From positions 248,001 through 312,000 of the forward strand of contig NZ_RJVB01000006.1 in NCBI RefSeq assembly GCF_003751505.1: a stretch of DNA of 64,000 bases. The letters run 5' to 3'. Within the stretch, counting starts at the first letter, position 1. Each line of letters begins with the position of its first letter. The notes under the pieces were generated by a model. It had not been told where the DNA came from. It saw only the letters and a list, made by a program, of their open reading frames with translations, and did not search any database. Below are positions 33,003-44,198 of this stretch, one piece after another. A program made the translations under genes and the position numbers. This stretch comes from Erwinia sp. JUb26. GTDB taxonomy: Bacteria > Pseudomonadota > Gammaproteobacteria > Enterobacterales > Enterobacteriaceae.

Positions 33003-35288
33003 ATGAATCAGAGTCTGCTTGTCACTAAGCGCGATGGCCGTACCGAACGCATCGATCTAGATAAAATCCACCGTGTGCTCGATTGGGCTGCCGAAGGGCT
33101 GCAAAATGTCTCCGTCTCTCAGGTTGAACTGCGTTCGCATATCCAGTTCTACGAAGGTATCCGTACTTCTGATATCCATGAGACGATTATCAAGTCTGCG
33201 GCCGACCTGATCTCACGCGATGCGCCTGATTACCAGTATATGGCCGCCCGCCTGGCGATTTTCCACCTGCGTAAAAAAGCCTACGGCCAGTTCGAGCCGC
33301 CGAAGCTGTTCGACCAGGTTTCGCGCATGGTGGAGATGGGCAAGTATGACCGTCACCTGCTGGAAGACTACAGCCGCGAAGAGTTCGAGCAGATGGACGG
33401 TTTCATCGACCACTGGCGTGATATGAACTTCTCCTACGCGGCGGTTAAGCAGCTGGAAGGGAAGTATCTGGTGCAGAACCGCGTAAGCGGCGAAATTTAT
33501 GAAAGCGCCCAGTTCCTCTACATTCTGGTCGCCGCCTGCCTGTTCTCCGGCTACCCGCGCGAAACGCGCCTGGACTTCGTTAAGCGTTTCTACGATGCGA
33601 TCTCCACGTTTAAGATCTCTCTGCCGACGCCAATTATGTCCGGCGTACGTACCCCAACCCGCCAGTTCAGCTCCTGCGTGCTGATCGAGTGCGGCGACAG
33701 CCTGGATTCGATTAACGCCACCTCCAGCGCAATCGTGAAATACGTTTCACAGCGTGCCGGTATCGGCATCAACGCGGGTCGCATCCGCGCGCTGGGCAGC
33801 CCGATTCGCGGCGGTGAAGCGTTCCACACCGGCTGTATTCCGTTCTACAAGCACTTCCAGACCGCCGTGAAATCCTGTTCCCAGGGCGGCGTACGCGGCG
33901 GTGCGGCAACGCTGTTCTACCCGATGTGGCACCTGGAAGTGGAAAGCCTGCTGGTGTTGAAAAACAACCGCGGCGTCGAAGGTAACCGCGTGCGTCATAT
34001 GGACTACGGCGTGCAGCTGAACAAGCTGATGTATCAGCGCCTGCTGAAGGGGGAAGAGATCACCCTGTTCAGCCCGTCCGACGTCCCGGGTCTGTACGAT
34101 GCCTTCTTCGCGGATCAGCCAGAATTTGAGCGTCTGTACACCAAATATGAGAAAGACGACAGCATCCGTAAGCAGCGCGTGAAAGCGGTCGATTTGTTCT
34201 CGCTGATGATGCAGGAACGCGCCTCTACCGGCCGTATCTACATTCAGAACGTGGACCACTGCAACACCCACAGCCCGTTCGATCCGGCTATCGCGCCCGT
34301 TCGCCAGTCTAACCTGTGCCTGGAAATCGCGCTGCCGACCAAGCCGCTGCTGGACGTGAATGACGAAAACGGTGAGATCGCCCTGTGTACGCTTTCCGCG
34401 TTTAACCTGGGTGCGATTGAAAGCCTTGACGATCTGCGCGAGCTGGCCACGCTGGCGGTCCGCGCACTGGATGCCCTGCTGGATTATCAGGATTATCCAA
34501 TCCCAGCCGCTAAACGCGGTGCTATGGGTCGTCGTACCCTCGGTATTGGCGTGATCAACTTCGCCTACTACCTGGCGAAAAACGGCGTGCGCTATTCCGA
34601 CGGCAGCGCCAACAACCTGACGCACAAAACCTTCGAAGCGATTCAGTACTGGCTGCTGAAGGCCTCTAACGACCTGGCTATCGAACAGGGTGCGTGTCCG
34701 TGGTTTAACGAAACCACCTATGCGCAGGGTATTCTGCCGATTGATACCTACAAGAAAGATCTGGATGCGATCAGCAACGAGCCGCTGCATCTGGACTGGG
34801 AAGCGCTGCGCGAGTCGATCAAAACTCACGGCCTGCGTAACTCCACGCTTTCAGCCCTGATGCCGTCGGAAACCTCTTCGCAGATTTCTAACGCCACCAA
34901 CGGCATCGAACCGCCGCGCGGCCATATCAGCATCAAAGCGTCTAAAGACGGTATTCTGCGCCAGGTGGTGCCGGAGTATGAGCGTCTGAAGGACAACTAC
35001 GAACTGCTGTGGGAAATGCCGAACAACGACGGCTATCTGCAGCTGGTGGGTCTGATGCAGAAGTTTATCGATCAGGCAATTTCATCTAACACCAACTACG
35101 ACCCAACGCGCTTCGCCAACGGTAAAGTGCCGATGAAACAGCTGCTGAAAGATCTGCTGACCGCCTATAAGTTCGGCGTGAAAACGCTGTACTACCAGAA
35201 CACCCGTGATGGTGCGGAAGATGCACAGGATGATCTGGTGCCTTCAGTTCAGGATGACGGCTGCGAAAGCGGCGCCTGCAAAATCTAA
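33003..35288 (+). CDS. nrdA: NrdA, class Ia ribonucleotide reductase large subunit
   Basis: A 761-residue protein, the E. coli length. An N-terminal ATP-cone (LLVTKRDGRTERIDLDKIHRV) binds ATP/dATP for overall activity control. Catalytic cysteines sit in FSSCVLIECG (Cys225), SNLCLE (Cys439) and ALCTLSAFNLG (Cys462). The radical-path Tyr pair is in LYYQNTRDG and the shuttle cysteines are in the C-terminal CESGACKI. It reduces ribonucleoside diphosphates to deoxy forms using a radical generated by NrdB. It is first in nrdA-nrdB-yfaE. Confidence 0.98.
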   Translation: MNQSLLVTKRDGRTERIDLDKIHRVLDWAAEGLQNVSVSQVELRSHIQFYEGIRTSDIHETIIKSAADLISRDAPDYQYMAARLAIFHLRKKAYGQFEPPKLFDQVSRMVEMGKYDRHLLEDYSREEFEQMDGFIDHWRDMNFSYAAVKQLEGKYLVQNRVSGEIYESAQFLYILVAACLFSGYPRETRLDFVKRFYDAISTFKISLPTPIMSGVRTPTRQFSSCVLIECGDSLDSINATSSAIVKYVSQRAGIGINAGRIRALGSPIRGGEAFHTGCIPFYKHFQTAVKSCSQGGVRGGAATLFYPMWHLEVESLLVLKNNRGVEGNRVRHMDYGVQLNKLMYQRLLKGEEITLFSPSDVPGLYDAFFADQPEFERLYTKYEKDDSIRKQRVKAVDLFSLMMQERASTGRIYIQNVDHCNTHSPFDPAIAPVRQSNLCLEIALPTKPLLDVNDENGEIALCTLSAFNLGAIESLDDLRELATLAVRALDALLDYQDYPIPAAKRGAMGRRTLGIGVINFAYYLAKNGVRYSDGSANNLTHKTFEAIQYWLLKASNDLAIEQGACPWFNETTYAQGILPIDTYKKDLDAISNEPLHLDWEALRESIKTHGLRNSTLSALMPSETSSQISNATNGIEPPRGHISIKASKDGILRQVVPEYERLKDNYELLWEMPNNDGYLQLVGLMQKFIDQAISSNTNYDPTRFANGKVPMKQLLKDLLTAYKFGVKTLYYQNTRDGAEDAQDDLVPSVQDDGCESGACKI

Positions 35289-35293
35289 TCTTC

Positions 35294-35315
35294 AGGGGGC
35301 CATCGCTGGCCCCCT
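35294..35315 (+). other. stem-loop between nrdA and nrdB
   Basis: Perfect 9-bp arms AGGGGGCCA/TGGCCCCCT with loop TCGC and no T-run. It probably protects or processes mRNA, or sets the nrdA:nrdB ratio, rather than terminating. Confidence 0.55.
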
Positions 35316-35363
35316 CCCTGATTTCCTGTAGCACGATTCAGCTACCACGACGGATAATTGTTT

Positions 35364-36494
35364 ATGGCTTACACCACGTTTTCACAGAACAAAAATGACC
35401 AGCTGCTGGAGCCGATGTTTTTTGGTCAGTCGGTCAACGTTGCCCGCTACGATCAGCAAAAATACGATATCTTTGAAAAGCTGATTGAAAAGCAGCTCTC
35501 CTTCTTCTGGCGTCCGGAAGAGGTGGATGTTTCACGCGATCGTATCGACTATCAGGCGCTGCCGGATCACGAAAAGCACATTTTCATCAGTAACCTGAAG
35601 TACCAGACGCTGCTGGACTCGATTCAGGGGCGCAGCCCTAACGTGGCGCTGCTGCCGCTGATTTCGATCCCAGAGCTGGAAACCTGGATAGAAACCTGGG
35701 CGTTCTCAGAAACGATCCACTCGCGTTCTTACACCCATATCATCCGCAATATCGTTAACGATCCGGCCGTGGTCTTTGACGACATCGTGGCTAACGAGCA
35801 GATCCTCTCCCGCGCGAAGGATATCTCCGGTTACTACGACGATCTGATCGAGATGACCAGCTACTGGCATCTGCTGGGTGAAGGTACCCACGAGGTGGCC
35901 GGCAAAACCGTCACCGTCAATCTGCGTTCGCTGAAAAAGCAGCTGTATATCTGCCTGATGAGCGTCAACGCGCTGGAAGCCATTCGTTTCTACGTCAGCT
36001 TCGCCTGTTCATTTGCCTTTGCAGAACGCGAACTGATGGAAGGCAACGCCAAAATCATCAAGCTGATCGCTCGTGATGAAGCCCTGCACCTGACAGGCAC
36101 CCAGCACATGCTGAACCTGCTGCGCAGCGGTGAAGACGATCCGGAAATGGCCGAGATTGCCGAAGAGTGCCGCCAGGAGTGCTACGATCTGTTCGTGCTG
36201 GCAGCCGAGCAGGAAAAAGAGTGGGCGGAATACCTGTTCAGCGGCGGCTCAATGATCGGTATGAACAAGGATATCCTGTGGCAGTACATTGAATATATTA
36301 CTAATATTCGTATGAACGCCGTGGGTCTGGATTTGCCGTTTAAAACCCGCTCCAACCCAATCCCATGGATTAACTCCTGGCTGGTGTCGGACAACGTGCA
36401 GGTGGCACCGCAGGAAGTTGAGGTCAGCTCCTACCTGGTCGGCCAGATTGATGCGGAAGTGAATACCGACGATCTCAGCGACTTCGAACTGTAA
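35364..36494 (+). CDS. nrdB: NrdB, class Ia ribonucleotide reductase small subunit
   Basis: A 376-residue di-iron protein. The radical Tyr122 (numbered without Met) lies in [12 protein letters not shown] with iron ligands Glu115 and His118; further ligands are in the [13 protein letters not shown] helix. The C-terminal tail DDLSDFEL docks on NrdA. The ATG at 35364 is preferred to a TTG at 35358, matching the E. coli protein. It is followed with no gap by yfaE, whose ferredoxin helps maintain the di-iron tyrosyl cofactor. Confidence 0.98.
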   Translation: MAYTTFSQNKNDQLLEPMFFGQSVNVARYDQQKYDIFEKLIEKQLSFFWRPEEVDVSRDRIDYQALPDHEKHIFISNLKYQTLLDSIQGRSPNVALLPLISIPELETWIETWAFSETIHSRSYTHIIRNIVNDPAVVFDDIVANEQILSRAKDISGYYDDLIEMTSYWHLLGEGTHEVAGKTVTVNLRSLKKQLYICLMSVNALEAIRFYVSFACSFAFAERELMEGNAKIIKLIARDEALHLTGTQHMLNLLRSGEDDPEMAEIAEECRQECYDLFVLAAEQEKEWAEYLFSGGSMIGMNKDILWQYIEYITNIRMNAVGLDLPFKTRSNPIPWINSWLVSDNVQVAPQEVEVSSYLVGQIDAEVNTDDLSDFEL

Positions 36495-36755
36495 ATGACG
36501 CGTTCGATTATTACCCTGCGTGCTTCCGGCACGCAGCTGGAGTGCAGGGAGCATCATCCCTCCCTGCTCGCCGCGCTTGAGGCGAATAAAGTCTGCATAG
36601 AGTATCAGTGCCGGGAAGGCTACTGCGGTTCGTGCCGTACCCGCCTGCTGAAAGGCGAAGTCAGCTACGCCAGCAAGCCGCTGGCGTTTATTCAGCAGGG
36701 CGAGATCCTGCCCTGCTGCTGCCAGGCAAAGGGCGATATCGAGATCGAACTGTAA
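36495..36755 (+). CDS. yfaE: YfaE, [2Fe-2S] ferredoxin for NrdB cofactor maintenance
   Basis: An 86-residue plant-type ferredoxin. Cluster cysteines follow the pattern C-x4-C-x2-C in QCREGYCGSCRTRLLKGEV, with the fourth in the C-terminal LPCCCQAKG stretch. In E. coli YfaE donates electrons that regenerate the NrdB di-iron tyrosyl radical. Its ATG comes immediately after the nrdB stop codon, so translation is coupled. An 81-bp gap without a clear terminator separates it from convergent yfaY. Confidence 0.95.
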   Translation: MTRSIITLRASGTQLECREHHPSLLAALEANKVCIEYQCREGYCGSCRTRLLKGEVSYASKPLAFIQQGEILPCCCQAKGDIEIEL

Positions 36756-36836
36756 TTCGGCGGTTTCCCACCGGAGAAAAAATCCCGTTCCTATCCTGGC
36801 AACCGCCGCGTCGCTGCCCGTCCTGTCTGCCTGCCG

Positions 36837-38027
36837 TTACAGTGTTTCCACCACGTCAATCCAGCCGTGGCCGGTGGTGACCGTCTGACCATTCAGCCAG
36901 CGGCGGAGCATGTTCAGCGCCAGCATGGCGACCATATCCTGCCGGGCTTTCAGACCGTGGCGGCTGACGTTAAATTTCACGCGCTGAGCAAAAACGCCGT
37001 CCGGCGTATTCAGCGCAAAACCCAGCTTATCGTCTTCGATCCCGCCAACAATCAGCACCACCTGCGCATCGTTTTCCTGTGCCAGCACGCGGCTGCGATC
37101 CGCCAGCTGCTTCAGGGACTCCGGACGATTGGGCAGCACGTTACCCGCGTTGAGTGCGGCCCCGGCTGAAACCAGCTGCCACTGCAGCAGCCCTGCGGTG
37201 AACTGTTCGCTAACGCAGAGCGACAGCTCGCGTTCGCCCAGCCGACGCGCCAGCTGCTCCGGCAGCCCCTCCAGACCTTCGAAAATCACGCTGTCACCGG
37301 CGATTTCACGCACCTGCTGCCAGAACTGCTCCATCTCGGCCAGCTTGTCCGCCGGACCGTTCAGCTTCAGTTCAATAATCGGCATCGAAGCGCGATAGCC
37401 CACCACCACGCCTTCCGGCAGCGGCAGCGGTTCTATAGCCGAAGCCAGATCGCTTTCACCACGGCCAAAAGTGGTCATTCGCAGGCACAGCGGCGGTTCG
37501 GGTAACTGATAACGGGATTTGAGGCGTGGCAGGATTTCGCCGGTAACCATCGTTTTAAACTCTGACGGCACGCCGGGCGTGAAGAAAATCCAGCAACGGT
37601 TCAGCTGAATCGCAAAACCACAGGCGGTGCCCACCGGGTTATCCAGCATTTCAGCGCCGACCGGGATTTCGGCCTGCTTGCGGTTGCTGGGGGCCATCGG
37701 TTTGCCGCGGCTGGCGAAGAACGCTTCCATTTTGGCCAGCCACTCCGGGTGGATCTGAAGGCCGACGCCGGCCGCCGTTGCCGCAGCCAGCGAGCTGAGA
37801 TCGTCGCTGGTCGGGCCAAGGCCACCGTTAACAATCAGCACATCGGCGATTTTACTGCGCTCGGTCAGCACGCTGACCAGCTCCGGGAGGCTGTCACCCA
37901 CCGTCTGGCGGCTGGTCATCGGTAAACCGTTTTCGAACAGCACCCCCGCCAGCCATGCGGCGTTGGTATCCACGATCTGACCGTGCAGCACTTCATCACC
38001 AGTGGCAAGCATTTCCACTCTTATCAT
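36837..38027 (-). CDS. yfaY: YfaY, CinA-like protein
   Basis: A 396-residue protein. The N-terminal molybdopterin-binding-like (MoCF/COG1058) domain reads VEMLATGDEVLHGQIVDTNAAWLA and LIVNGGLGPTSDDLS. The C-terminal part resembles the CinA amidohydrolase (pncC) domain but is degenerate (SEQFTAGLLQWQLVSAGAALNAG where active enzymes have an ESCTGG-type motif), so nicotinamide-nucleotide amidase activity is doubtful. It lies just after menE on the same strand (72-bp gap). In E. coli the orthologue, next to nrd and men genes, has no firm function. Confidence 0.87.
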   Translation of the reverse strand: MIRVEMLATGDEVLHGQIVDTNAAWLAGVLFENGLPMTSRQTVGDSLPELVSVLTERSKIADVLIVNGGLGPTSDDLSSLAAATAAGVGLQIHPEWLAKMEAFFASRGKPMAPSNRKQAEIPVGAEMLDNPVGTACGFAIQLNRCWIFFTPGVPSEFKTMVTGEILPRLKSRYQLPEPPLCLRMTTFGRGESDLASAIEPLPLPEGVVVGYRASMPIIELKLNGPADKLAEMEQFWQQVREIAGDSVIFEGLEGLPEQLARRLGERELSLCVSEQFTAGLLQWQLVSAGAALNAGNVLPNRPESLKQLADRSRVLAQENDAQVVLIVGGIEDDKLGFALNTPDGVFAQRVKFNVSRHGLKARQDMVAMLALNMLRRWLNGQTVTTGHGWIDVVETL

Positions 38028-38099
38028 TTTTATCTCCGGGTTTCTCAGGTCTTTACACTGTAAGAAGCCCGCCCGATAAAAACAATGCGATTTTCCCCT

Positions 38100-39461
38100 C
38101 TATTTCCGATCGCGGAGCCAGGCCTGCAGCCGGTGACGCGACGGCTTAATGCCCTCTCCTGCCAGCTCTGGCAGTGGATACCAGGCGACCGGATGCTGAT
38201 AGTTCGCCAGTTGAGGGGCCGCCCAGCCCGCAAGCTGATTTAAAGCGATGTCGCCCGCCACCAGCGCGACCGGGCGCTGGCCGTATTCGCTATCCGTCTG
38301 CGGCACGACGACGGCCTGCGTAACGGCCGGGTGCGCCAGCAGCACCCGCTCAATCACCTCGGGCTGCACCGCCTCGCCGCCGCAAAAAAACAGGTTATCG
38401 CGTCGCCCGTCAATCCACAGTTTGCCCTGATGCCAGTGGCCCAGATCGCCCGTGTGCAGCCAGCCATCGTCGTCGGTTAACGGCTGCAACACGCCATCAA
38501 GCCAGTAGCCCTGCGCCAGCGTCGGTGAGCGCAGCCAGATTTCATCCGCCACCAGATGCAGTTCCTGCCCCGGCAGCGGCGCACCGGTACTGCCGGAGCC
38601 GTCCGCGCGACCGGCACACACCGTCGACGCGCTTTCCGTCAGGCCATAGCCGCACCAGCAGCGGATCCCGGCGGCCTCCGCCCGACGGGTCAGCTCTGCT
38701 GGAATGGCCGCCCCGCCGAGCAGCACGGCACGCAGACCGGAGGGCAGCGTAGGCTGATTGAGTAAACGCCACAGCTGAGTTGGCACCAGCGAGGCAAAGC
38801 TGCTGCGCGCCAGCCCCGCCGTCATATCACGTGACTCCTCAACGACCAGCGTTGCCCCGGCGGACAGCCACCGCCAGACGATGCCCATCCCGGAAACGTG
38901 AAACAGAGGCAACGACAGCAGCCAGCGATCCCGTGGGGTGAAATCCATCAGGCCGATAACCGCCGCCGCGCTGTGCAGGTGAGCGTCAAAAGTGTGTACC
39001 GCCGCTTTCGCCCGTCCGGTCGTTCCTGAGGTCAGCGTCAGCGTCGCCAGCGCATCCCGCTGCCAGGGGTGATGAACACGCCCGCAGGACGTTTCCAGGT
39101 ACAGCGGTGCCGTCTGAGGAACCGCAGGTGCATCGATGCTGAGGGCAAACGATACGCCCAGCCCCGGTAACAGCTGATTCAGCTGCAAATCGGGCAATTG
39201 CGGATTGAGCACCAGCACTCTTGCGCCGCACGCCAGCAGGCTCAGCCACGCCAGTAGTGCCTGCAGGCCGTTGCGGCTGCGCAGAGCCACCACCATTTCG
39301 GGCTTCACGCCCTGCAGATGGAAGCCATTAGCGTACCCGGCAATGCGCTCGACCAGTTGGTGCCAGTTGAGCGTTTCATCACCGCTGTCAATGGCCGTCG
39401 CCTGCGGGTAACGCTGCTGCCAGTGCATCCAGGGCCAGTCGTTTATTGCTGCCACAGACAT
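38100..39461 (-). CDS. menE: MenE, o-succinylbenzoate-CoA ligase
   Basis: A 453-residue acyl-CoA synthetase. The AMP-binding motif [18 protein letters not shown] (about residues 140-157) and later segments [16 protein letters not shown] and the hinge [12 protein letters not shown] are present. It activates o-succinylbenzoate with CoA in menaquinone synthesis. The start at 39461 has GGAGG 7 bases upstream and matches the E. coli N-terminus (DWPWMHW); it overlaps the end of menC by 19 bp. It is the last gene of menD-H-B-C-E. Confidence 0.95.
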   Translation of the reverse strand: MSVAAINDWPWMHWQQRYPQATAIDSGDETLNWHQLVERIAGYANGFHLQGVKPEMVVALRSRNGLQALLAWLSLLACGARVLVLNPQLPDLQLNQLLPGLGVSFALSIDAPAVPQTAPLYLETSCGRVHHPWQRDALATLTLTSGTTGRAKAAVHTFDAHLHSAAAVIGLMDFTPRDRWLLSLPLFHVSGMGIVWRWLSAGATLVVEESRDMTAGLARSSFASLVPTQLWRLLNQPTLPSGLRAVLLGGAAIPAELTRRAEAAGIRCWCGYGLTESASTVCAGRADGSGSTGAPLPGQELHLVADEIWLRSPTLAQGYWLDGVLQPLTDDDGWLHTGDLGHWHQGKLWIDGRRDNLFFCGGEAVQPEVIERVLLAHPAVTQAVVVPQTDSEYGQRPVALVAGDIALNQLAGWAAPQLANYQHPVAWYPLPELAGEGIKPSRHRLQAWLRDRK

Positions 39462-40414
39462 TGCAGTTCCTCCATCCCTGAAAGCGGTAATGTGCAGCCC
39501 GGCCACTGACGCAGCAGCTGTTGCTGCATCAACGACAGCGTATCCAGCCCGGGTACGGTTCCCGGCGTCAGCCACTGCGCCAGCCGCGCCATCTGCGTCA
39601 GGCCAAGGCTGGACTCCAGCGCGGAGCTGATTACCGGGATTAACCCCAGCCGCTGCGCCGCTGCGACCTTCTGCTGCACCTTGTGAATGCTGCCGGTCAG
39701 CGTGGGCTTGATCACCACCGCCCTGACGCCCGGCTGCGCGCTCAGCAGCGAGGCATCCTCACGCAGGCTTTCATCCCAGGCAATCGCAATACCGGTCTGC
39801 CGCGCAAAGGCCTTGCTCTCCACTACCGTGCGGCACGGCTCTTCCAGGAAAGCGATGCGCCCGCGCAGCTCGGTGGATACATAGCGGGCAAACTGTAAGG
39901 CTTTTTCCAGCGTCCAGCTGCGGTTTGCATCCAGGCGCAGGGTCAGATTCGGCAACGCCTCCAGCAGCAGATTCACCTGCATTCCGTCACGCACCGCCTC
40001 ATACAGCCCCACTTTTATTTTTGCCAGCGGGGCAGGCTGACTCTGTAAGCGGTTAAACAACTCATCCGGATCGCCGCTGCACAGCAGCGCGCTCTGCCAG
40101 TTCCCTTCAGCGGGCAGTTGCCCTTCCAGCTCGGCCAGCGCACAGCTGATACCGAAAGCCACTGAAGGCAGCGGGCTTTCGGGCGGCTGTTCCCCGGCAC
40201 ACCAGCGATCCAGCCACTTTACGGCCTGCTGCTGCGACTGCCCGTTCGTCTCCGTGCTGAAATGCGGCAGAGGGGCGATCTCCCCCCATCCTTCACCCCG
40301 TTCACTGACCAGCCTCACCAGCATTCCCTCGCGGCTTTTCACCCGCCTGTCGCGCAGGATGACGCCCGCGTCCAGCGCGATCTGATAGCCAAACAGCGTT
40401 GCGCTGCGCATCAT
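39443..40414 (-). CDS. menC: MenC, o-succinylbenzoate synthase
   Basis: A 323-residue enolase-superfamily enzyme. The catalytic Lys lies in [10 protein letters not shown], metal ligands in LRLDANRSW (Asp), FLEEPC (Glu) and AWDESLRED (Asp), and the second Lys in VIKPTLTGS. It dehydrates SHCHC to o-succinylbenzoate. Two adjacent ATG codons (40414, 40411) are possible starts; the first overlaps the menB stop as ATGA, while the E. coli protein begins at the equivalent of the second. Confidence 0.96.
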   Translation of the reverse strand: MMRSATLFGYQIALDAGVILRDRRVKSREGMLVRLVSERGEGWGEIAPLPHFSTETNGQSQQQAVKWLDRWCAGEQPPESPLPSVAFGISCALAELEGQLPAEGNWQSALLCSGDPDELFNRLQSQPAPLAKIKVGLYEAVRDGMQVNLLLEALPNLTLRLDANRSWTLEKALQFARYVSTELRGRIAFLEEPCRTVVESKAFARQTGIAIAWDESLREDASLLSAQPGVRAVVIKPTLTGSIHKVQQKVAAAQRLGLIPVISSALESSLGLTQMARLAQWLTPGTVPGLDTLSLMQQQLLRQWPGCTLPLSGMEELQCLWQQ

Positions 40415-41268
40415 GGATTACGCCTGAAAGAAGAGAAATCTGGCTGGCGCTTCTGGTTAAAAGCGTTGCGCCCCTCCTGCCCCTCTTCAGTCATGTAAAA
40501 CAGCATGGTGGCGTTACCGGCCAGCTCCTGCAATCCGGCCTGTCCGTCACAGTCGGCGTTCAGTGCTGCCTTCAGGCAGCGCAGCGCCATCGGGCTGTTT
40601 TGCAGCATCTCGCGGCACCAGCGCACCGTTTCCGGCTCAAGCTGCGCCAGGGGTACCACCGTGTTGACCAACCCCATATCCAGTGCCTGCTGCGCGCTGT
40701 ACATCCGGCAGAGGAACCAGATCTCACGCGCCTTTTTCTGCCCGACAATACGCGCCATGTAGGCCGCACCCCAGCCGCCGTCAAACGAACCAACCTTCGG
40801 CCCGGTCTGACCAAACTGCGCGTTATCCGCCGCGATGGTCAGATCGCACATCATATGCAGCACGTGGCCACCGCCGACCGCATAGCCCGCTACCATCGCC
40901 ACAACGGGTTTGGGACAGGTGCGGATCTGGCGCTGGAGATCCAGCACGTTAAGGTGATGTACCCCGGCGTCGTCCTGATAGCCGCCGTAATCGCCGCGAA
41001 CTTTCTGATCGCCCCCGGAGCAAAAAGCCAGATCGCCTTCCCCGGTCAAGATAATCACGCCAACCGCCGGATCGCGGCGGGCATCGTCCAGCGCCTGCTG
41101 TATTTCCGTTATCGTCAGCGGGCGAAAGGCATTCCGCACCTGCGGACGATTAATGGTGATTTTAGCGATGCCATCCGCCGTTTTGTGATAGCGGATGTCG
41201 CTGAACTCCAGCGGTGCCGGCAGCCACTGCGCCGGGGCAGTCAGCATGGATTCGTCGGGATAAATCAT
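40411..41268 (-). CDS. menB: MenB, 1,4-dihydroxy-2-naphthoyl-CoA synthase
   Basis: A 285-residue crotonase-family enzyme, the E. coli length. Oxyanion-hole segments are [20 protein letters not shown] (about residue 82 on) and [20 protein letters not shown]; the conserved [12 protein letters not shown] follows. It closes the second ring of the naphthoquinone head group. GGAG precedes the ATG at 41268; a longer in-frame extension upstream is not supported. It lies 11 bp after menH. Confidence 0.97.
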   Translation of the reverse strand: MIYPDESMLTAPAQWLPAPLEFSDIRYHKTADGIAKITINRPQVRNAFRPLTITEIQQALDDARRDPAVGVIILTGEGDLAFCSGGDQKVRGDYGGYQDDAGVHHLNVLDLQRQIRTCPKPVVAMVAGYAVGGGHVLHMMCDLTIAADNAQFGQTGPKVGSFDGGWGAAYMARIVGQKKAREIWFLCRMYSAQQALDMGLVNTVVPLAQLEPETVRWCREMLQNSPMALRCLKAALNADCDGQAGLQELAGNATMLFYMTEEGQEGRNAFNQKRQPDFSSFRRNP

Positions 41269-41279
41269 AGGAGCTCCTG

Positions 41280-42047
41280 TTAATTGTGATTCAGCAACAG
41301 CGAAAGCTGGTGGGCAAACACCATCGGATTTGCCAGGTGAGTGTTGTGTCCGGCATCGCGGATGACCACCGGAGCCAGGCCCGACTGCCGCGCCAGCTGT
41401 AAGAATTTGAGGTCCCATTCACCGCACAGGTAATGGAAGGGCATCGTTTTTTTCCGCAGTTCAGGCAGAAGATCGGGCTGAACAGAGAGCGAGGTGGCTT
41501 CCAGCATGCTCGCCAGCCCCTCCGCGCGATTGTTCAGCCGACGGGCAATCATTGCCTGCCGCTGCGGATTGGTGAATTCGGCAAACACCGGCTGTTGATA
41601 CCACTGGCTGAGCACCAGCGGCAAGGGCTGCTGGCGGAAGCGCTGCGCCCAGCCAAAATCGTGCTCGCGGCGTGTTTCACGCTCGCTTTGACGAGCGAGG
41701 CCAAAATGACCGGCTTCGGCCAGCAGCCCGCACAGCCTGCCGTCATCGTGGCGGCAGGCGTGATAAAACGCCAGACGTGCGCCAAGGGAGTAACCAATCA
41801 GCCAGTAACTGTCGACCTGATGGTGGTTGAGCGTCGCGGTCAGCCGCTGCGAGAGTTCGTCGAAGCCGCTGACGGTTTGCCCCTGTGAACCGCCGTGGCC
41901 CGGCAGGTCAATGCTGAGCAGCGGCCAGTGCCTGAAATAGTGCTGCACCGGCAGCCAGTCATCTGCGCTGCCCAGGAAACCATGCAGCCAGACCAGTACC
42001 GGCCTGATGCTATGATGATGCCCCTGCCAGCGCGCATGTAAAATCAC
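41280..42047 (-). CDS. menH: MenH, SHCHC synthase
   Basis: A 255-residue alpha/beta hydrolase-fold lyase. Family motifs are [12 protein letters not shown], the nucleophile region [19 protein letters not shown] and the catalytic His in [11 protein letters not shown]. It eliminates pyruvate from SEPHCHC. The start is a GTG at 42047 that overlaps the menD stop (GTGA); alignment to E. coli (MILHA) supports it over an upstream ATG at 42107, which would overlap menD by 64 bp. Confidence 0.93.
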   Translation of the reverse strand: MILHARWQGHHHSIRPVLVWLHGFLGSADDWLPVQHYFRHWPLLSIDLPGHGGSQGQTVSGFDELSQRLTATLNHHQVDSYWLIGYSLGARLAFYHACRHDDGRLCGLLAEAGHFGLARQSERETRREHDFGWAQRFRQQPLPLVLSQWYQQPVFAEFTNPQRQAMIARRLNNRAEGLASMLEATSLSVQPDLLPELRKKTMPFHYLCGEWDLKFLQLARQSGLAPVVIRDAGHNTHLANPMVFAHQLSLLLNHN

Positions 42048-43711
42048 AGCGTCATCACCTCTCTGAGCAGGCTTGCCAGGGTCTGCGCCCCCGCATCGCC
42101 GTCGCAAACCACTTCCACCAGCGTGACGCCGCGCGTGAATCCCTCAGCGACCGCCTCTTCGAGCACCTGCCAGTTTTCCGCGCGCCGGTAGTTCAGGCCA
42201 AACGCCGCCGCTGCGTGGCTGAAATCAATCCGTGGCGGCATAGCGAAGAAGCGCTCGCGTTCGCGCTGTGGCGTCGGCAGCAGTGAGAAAATCTGCCCGC
42301 CCTGGTTGTTAATCACCAGCACCACAACCGGGGCGGAAGCCTGCTGAAGGAGTGCCAGACTGTTTAAATCATACAGCGCGGAGAGATCCCCCAGCAGCAG
42401 CAATAGCGGCTGCCCGAGTCCACGCTGAACGCCTGCGGCCGAAGCAATCAGCCCGTCGATACCGCTGGCACCGCGGTTGCTGTAAACCGGGTAGCCTGCA
42501 GGCAGGCGGGCCAGCGCATCCACCAGCCGGATAGCCAGGCTGTTGCCGAGAAACAGTACGCCCTTCTCCGTCAGCAGTTCTGGCAGCCGCTGCGCCAGCT
42601 GCGCCTCGCCAAAAGCGGTCAGATGCTGTGTAAGGTAGCGGCCGGTCCGATCTGCCAGTACCTGAAGCTGCGGGCACCAGGGCTGTCGCGGCATCGCCGG
42701 ATGGCTGTCCAGCCATTCCCCCGCACGGGCCTGAACCCGAATGCCCTGATGAAAAGCGGGATCGCGCGGGCCGGGTAACGGATCGATCAACCACCATTTC
42801 GCCGACCTGCACTGCTGCTGGAACTGTAAGAGGTTACGGCCGGTCAGGCTGCTGCCGAACTGTATCACCAGCTGTGCTTCATTCAGGGCTTTACGGGCCT
42901 CAGGATGCCCCAGCCAGAGTGCAGAAAACGGCAGCGGCTGGCCGCTCTGTGACAGAACGTCGCCAAGAAGCGGCCAGCCAAGCTGTTCAGCCCATTCGGC
43001 AATCTTCTGCCCCTCGGCGGCACTGACTCTGCCTACGATCGCCACGCCCCGTAACTGACGGGCAAAGAACCAGTCCGGCATCAGCGGAACGCCCGGCACA
43101 GCAGGATAGCGGAGCCAGGGATCCGGGCTGTGCCACCACTCGCCCAGCTCATTAGCCCACGCCAGATATTCCCCTTCATCATCACCATACAGCGGCTCGG
43201 CAAACGGGCAGTTGATATGCACGGCACCGTTTTTCTGCCCTGCCAGCAGCGTATCCAGCGCAGACACCAGCCAGCGCGCAGGAATTTCGGGAGTCGGTCG
43301 GGGAAGATTCAGAGTGGCAGTAACGTGGCTGGCAAAAATGCCCGGCTGTTTGATGGCCTGATTAGCACCGCAGCCAATCAGTTCAGTCGGCCGATCGGCG
43401 GTAATCGCCACCAGCTTTTCGCCACCCTGACCGGCTTCCACCAGCGCCGGATGGAGATTCGCAACGGCCGTTCCAGAAGTCACCACAATAGCGACCCGCT
43501 GCCCGCTGCTTTTTGCCAGCCCCAGCGCTAAAAAGCCGAGGCCGCGCTCGTCGAAGTGGGTATGGCAGACCAGCTTTTCATTGGCGGCGGCGGCCAGCGC
43601 CAGCGGCGCGGAGCGCGATCCGGGGGCAATACAAATGTGCCGGATATCGTGCCGCGTTAGTGCTTCTGTCAGAACCGTTGCCCAGCGGCGATTGAACGTT
43701 GCGTGCGACAT
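42044..43711 (-). CDS. menD: MenD, SEPHCHC synthase
   Basis: A 555-residue thiamine-diphosphate enzyme. N-terminal [15 protein letters not shown] and [14 protein letters not shown] form the substrate and cofactor glutamate region; [19 protein letters not shown] and [14 protein letters not shown] hold the ThDP/Mg site. It adds a 2-oxoglutarate-derived unit to isochorismate. ATG at 43711 follows CTGGAG; a GTG two codons upstream is possible. It is first in the operon, and the isochorismate synthase gene menF that usually precedes it is not present. Confidence 0.96.
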   Translation of the reverse strand: MSHATFNRRWATVLTEALTRHDIRHICIAPGSRSAPLALAAAANEKLVCHTHFDERGLGFLALGLAKSSGQRVAIVVTSGTAVANLHPALVEAGQGGEKLVAITADRPTELIGCGANQAIKQPGIFASHVTATLNLPRPTPEIPARWLVSALDTLLAGQKNGAVHINCPFAEPLYGDDEGEYLAWANELGEWWHSPDPWLRYPAVPGVPLMPDWFFARQLRGVAIVGRVSAAEGQKIAEWAEQLGWPLLGDVLSQSGQPLPFSALWLGHPEARKALNEAQLVIQFGSSLTGRNLLQFQQQCRSAKWWLIDPLPGPRDPAFHQGIRVQARAGEWLDSHPAMPRQPWCPQLQVLADRTGRYLTQHLTAFGEAQLAQRLPELLTEKGVLFLGNSLAIRLVDALARLPAGYPVYSNRGASGIDGLIASAAGVQRGLGQPLLLLLGDLSALYDLNSLALLQQASAPVVVLVINNQGGQIFSLLPTPQRERERFFAMPPRIDFSHAAAAFGLNYRRAENWQVLEEAVAEGFTRGVTLVEVVCDGDAGAQTLASLLREVMTL

Positions 43712-43880
43712 TGCCACTCCAGATCAAATTGACTGAAGTCATTATAAGCAGGCACTTTTGCGATCTTCTTGATTTGAACCCGTATTTCGCCGGTTTTAGT
43801 CGGAGTAAAAGCAGGAGATTTTCGAGAGGGATAATGCGGAGAAATCAGGTGCCCTTGGGCGGGCACCCGGGTGAATGGGG

Positions 43881-44192
43881 TTAGCGGCGGGCCAGCAGCA
43901 GTCCGATCACCAGACCCAGCGTGGCACCCACACCAATACCCTGCCACGGCTTATCGTGCACGTAGTCATCGGCGCGGGAAACGGCCTGACGAGCACGGTA
44001 GTAATAGGTATCAGACGCATTGCTGATGCGCGATTTCACTTCATGAAGTGAGTTTTCCGCTCTCGCCTTCAGTTCAACATACTTCTGGTCAGCCGGATCG
44101 CCCGATGACTTCAACACTTCTTCCAGCGTTTTGGTCAGCAAAGCCAGATCGTCATCCAGTCGAGTCTCATGCGGTTCAGTCTGTGTAGCCAT
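43881..44192 (-). CDS. elaB: ElaB, DUF883-family tail-anchored inner-membrane protein
   Basis: A 103-residue protein. A helical, charged cytoplasmic part (TRLDDDLALLTKTLEEVLK, KYVELKARAENSLHEVKSR) is followed by the conserved RADDYVHDKPWQGIGVGA and a single C-terminal membrane helix (LGLVIGLLLARR). ElaB/YqjD-type proteins bind ribosomes at the membrane in stationary phase and affect stress survival in E. coli. The ATG at 44192 is chosen because GGAGG lies 6 bases upstream; the ATG at 44198 abuts that site. Confidence 0.93.
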   Translation of the reverse strand: MATQTEPHETRLDDDLALLTKTLEEVLKSSGDPADQKYVELKARAENSLHEVKSRISNASDTYYYRARQAVSRADDYVHDKPWQGIGVGATLGLVIGLLLARR

Positions 44193-44198
44193 TGTCAT

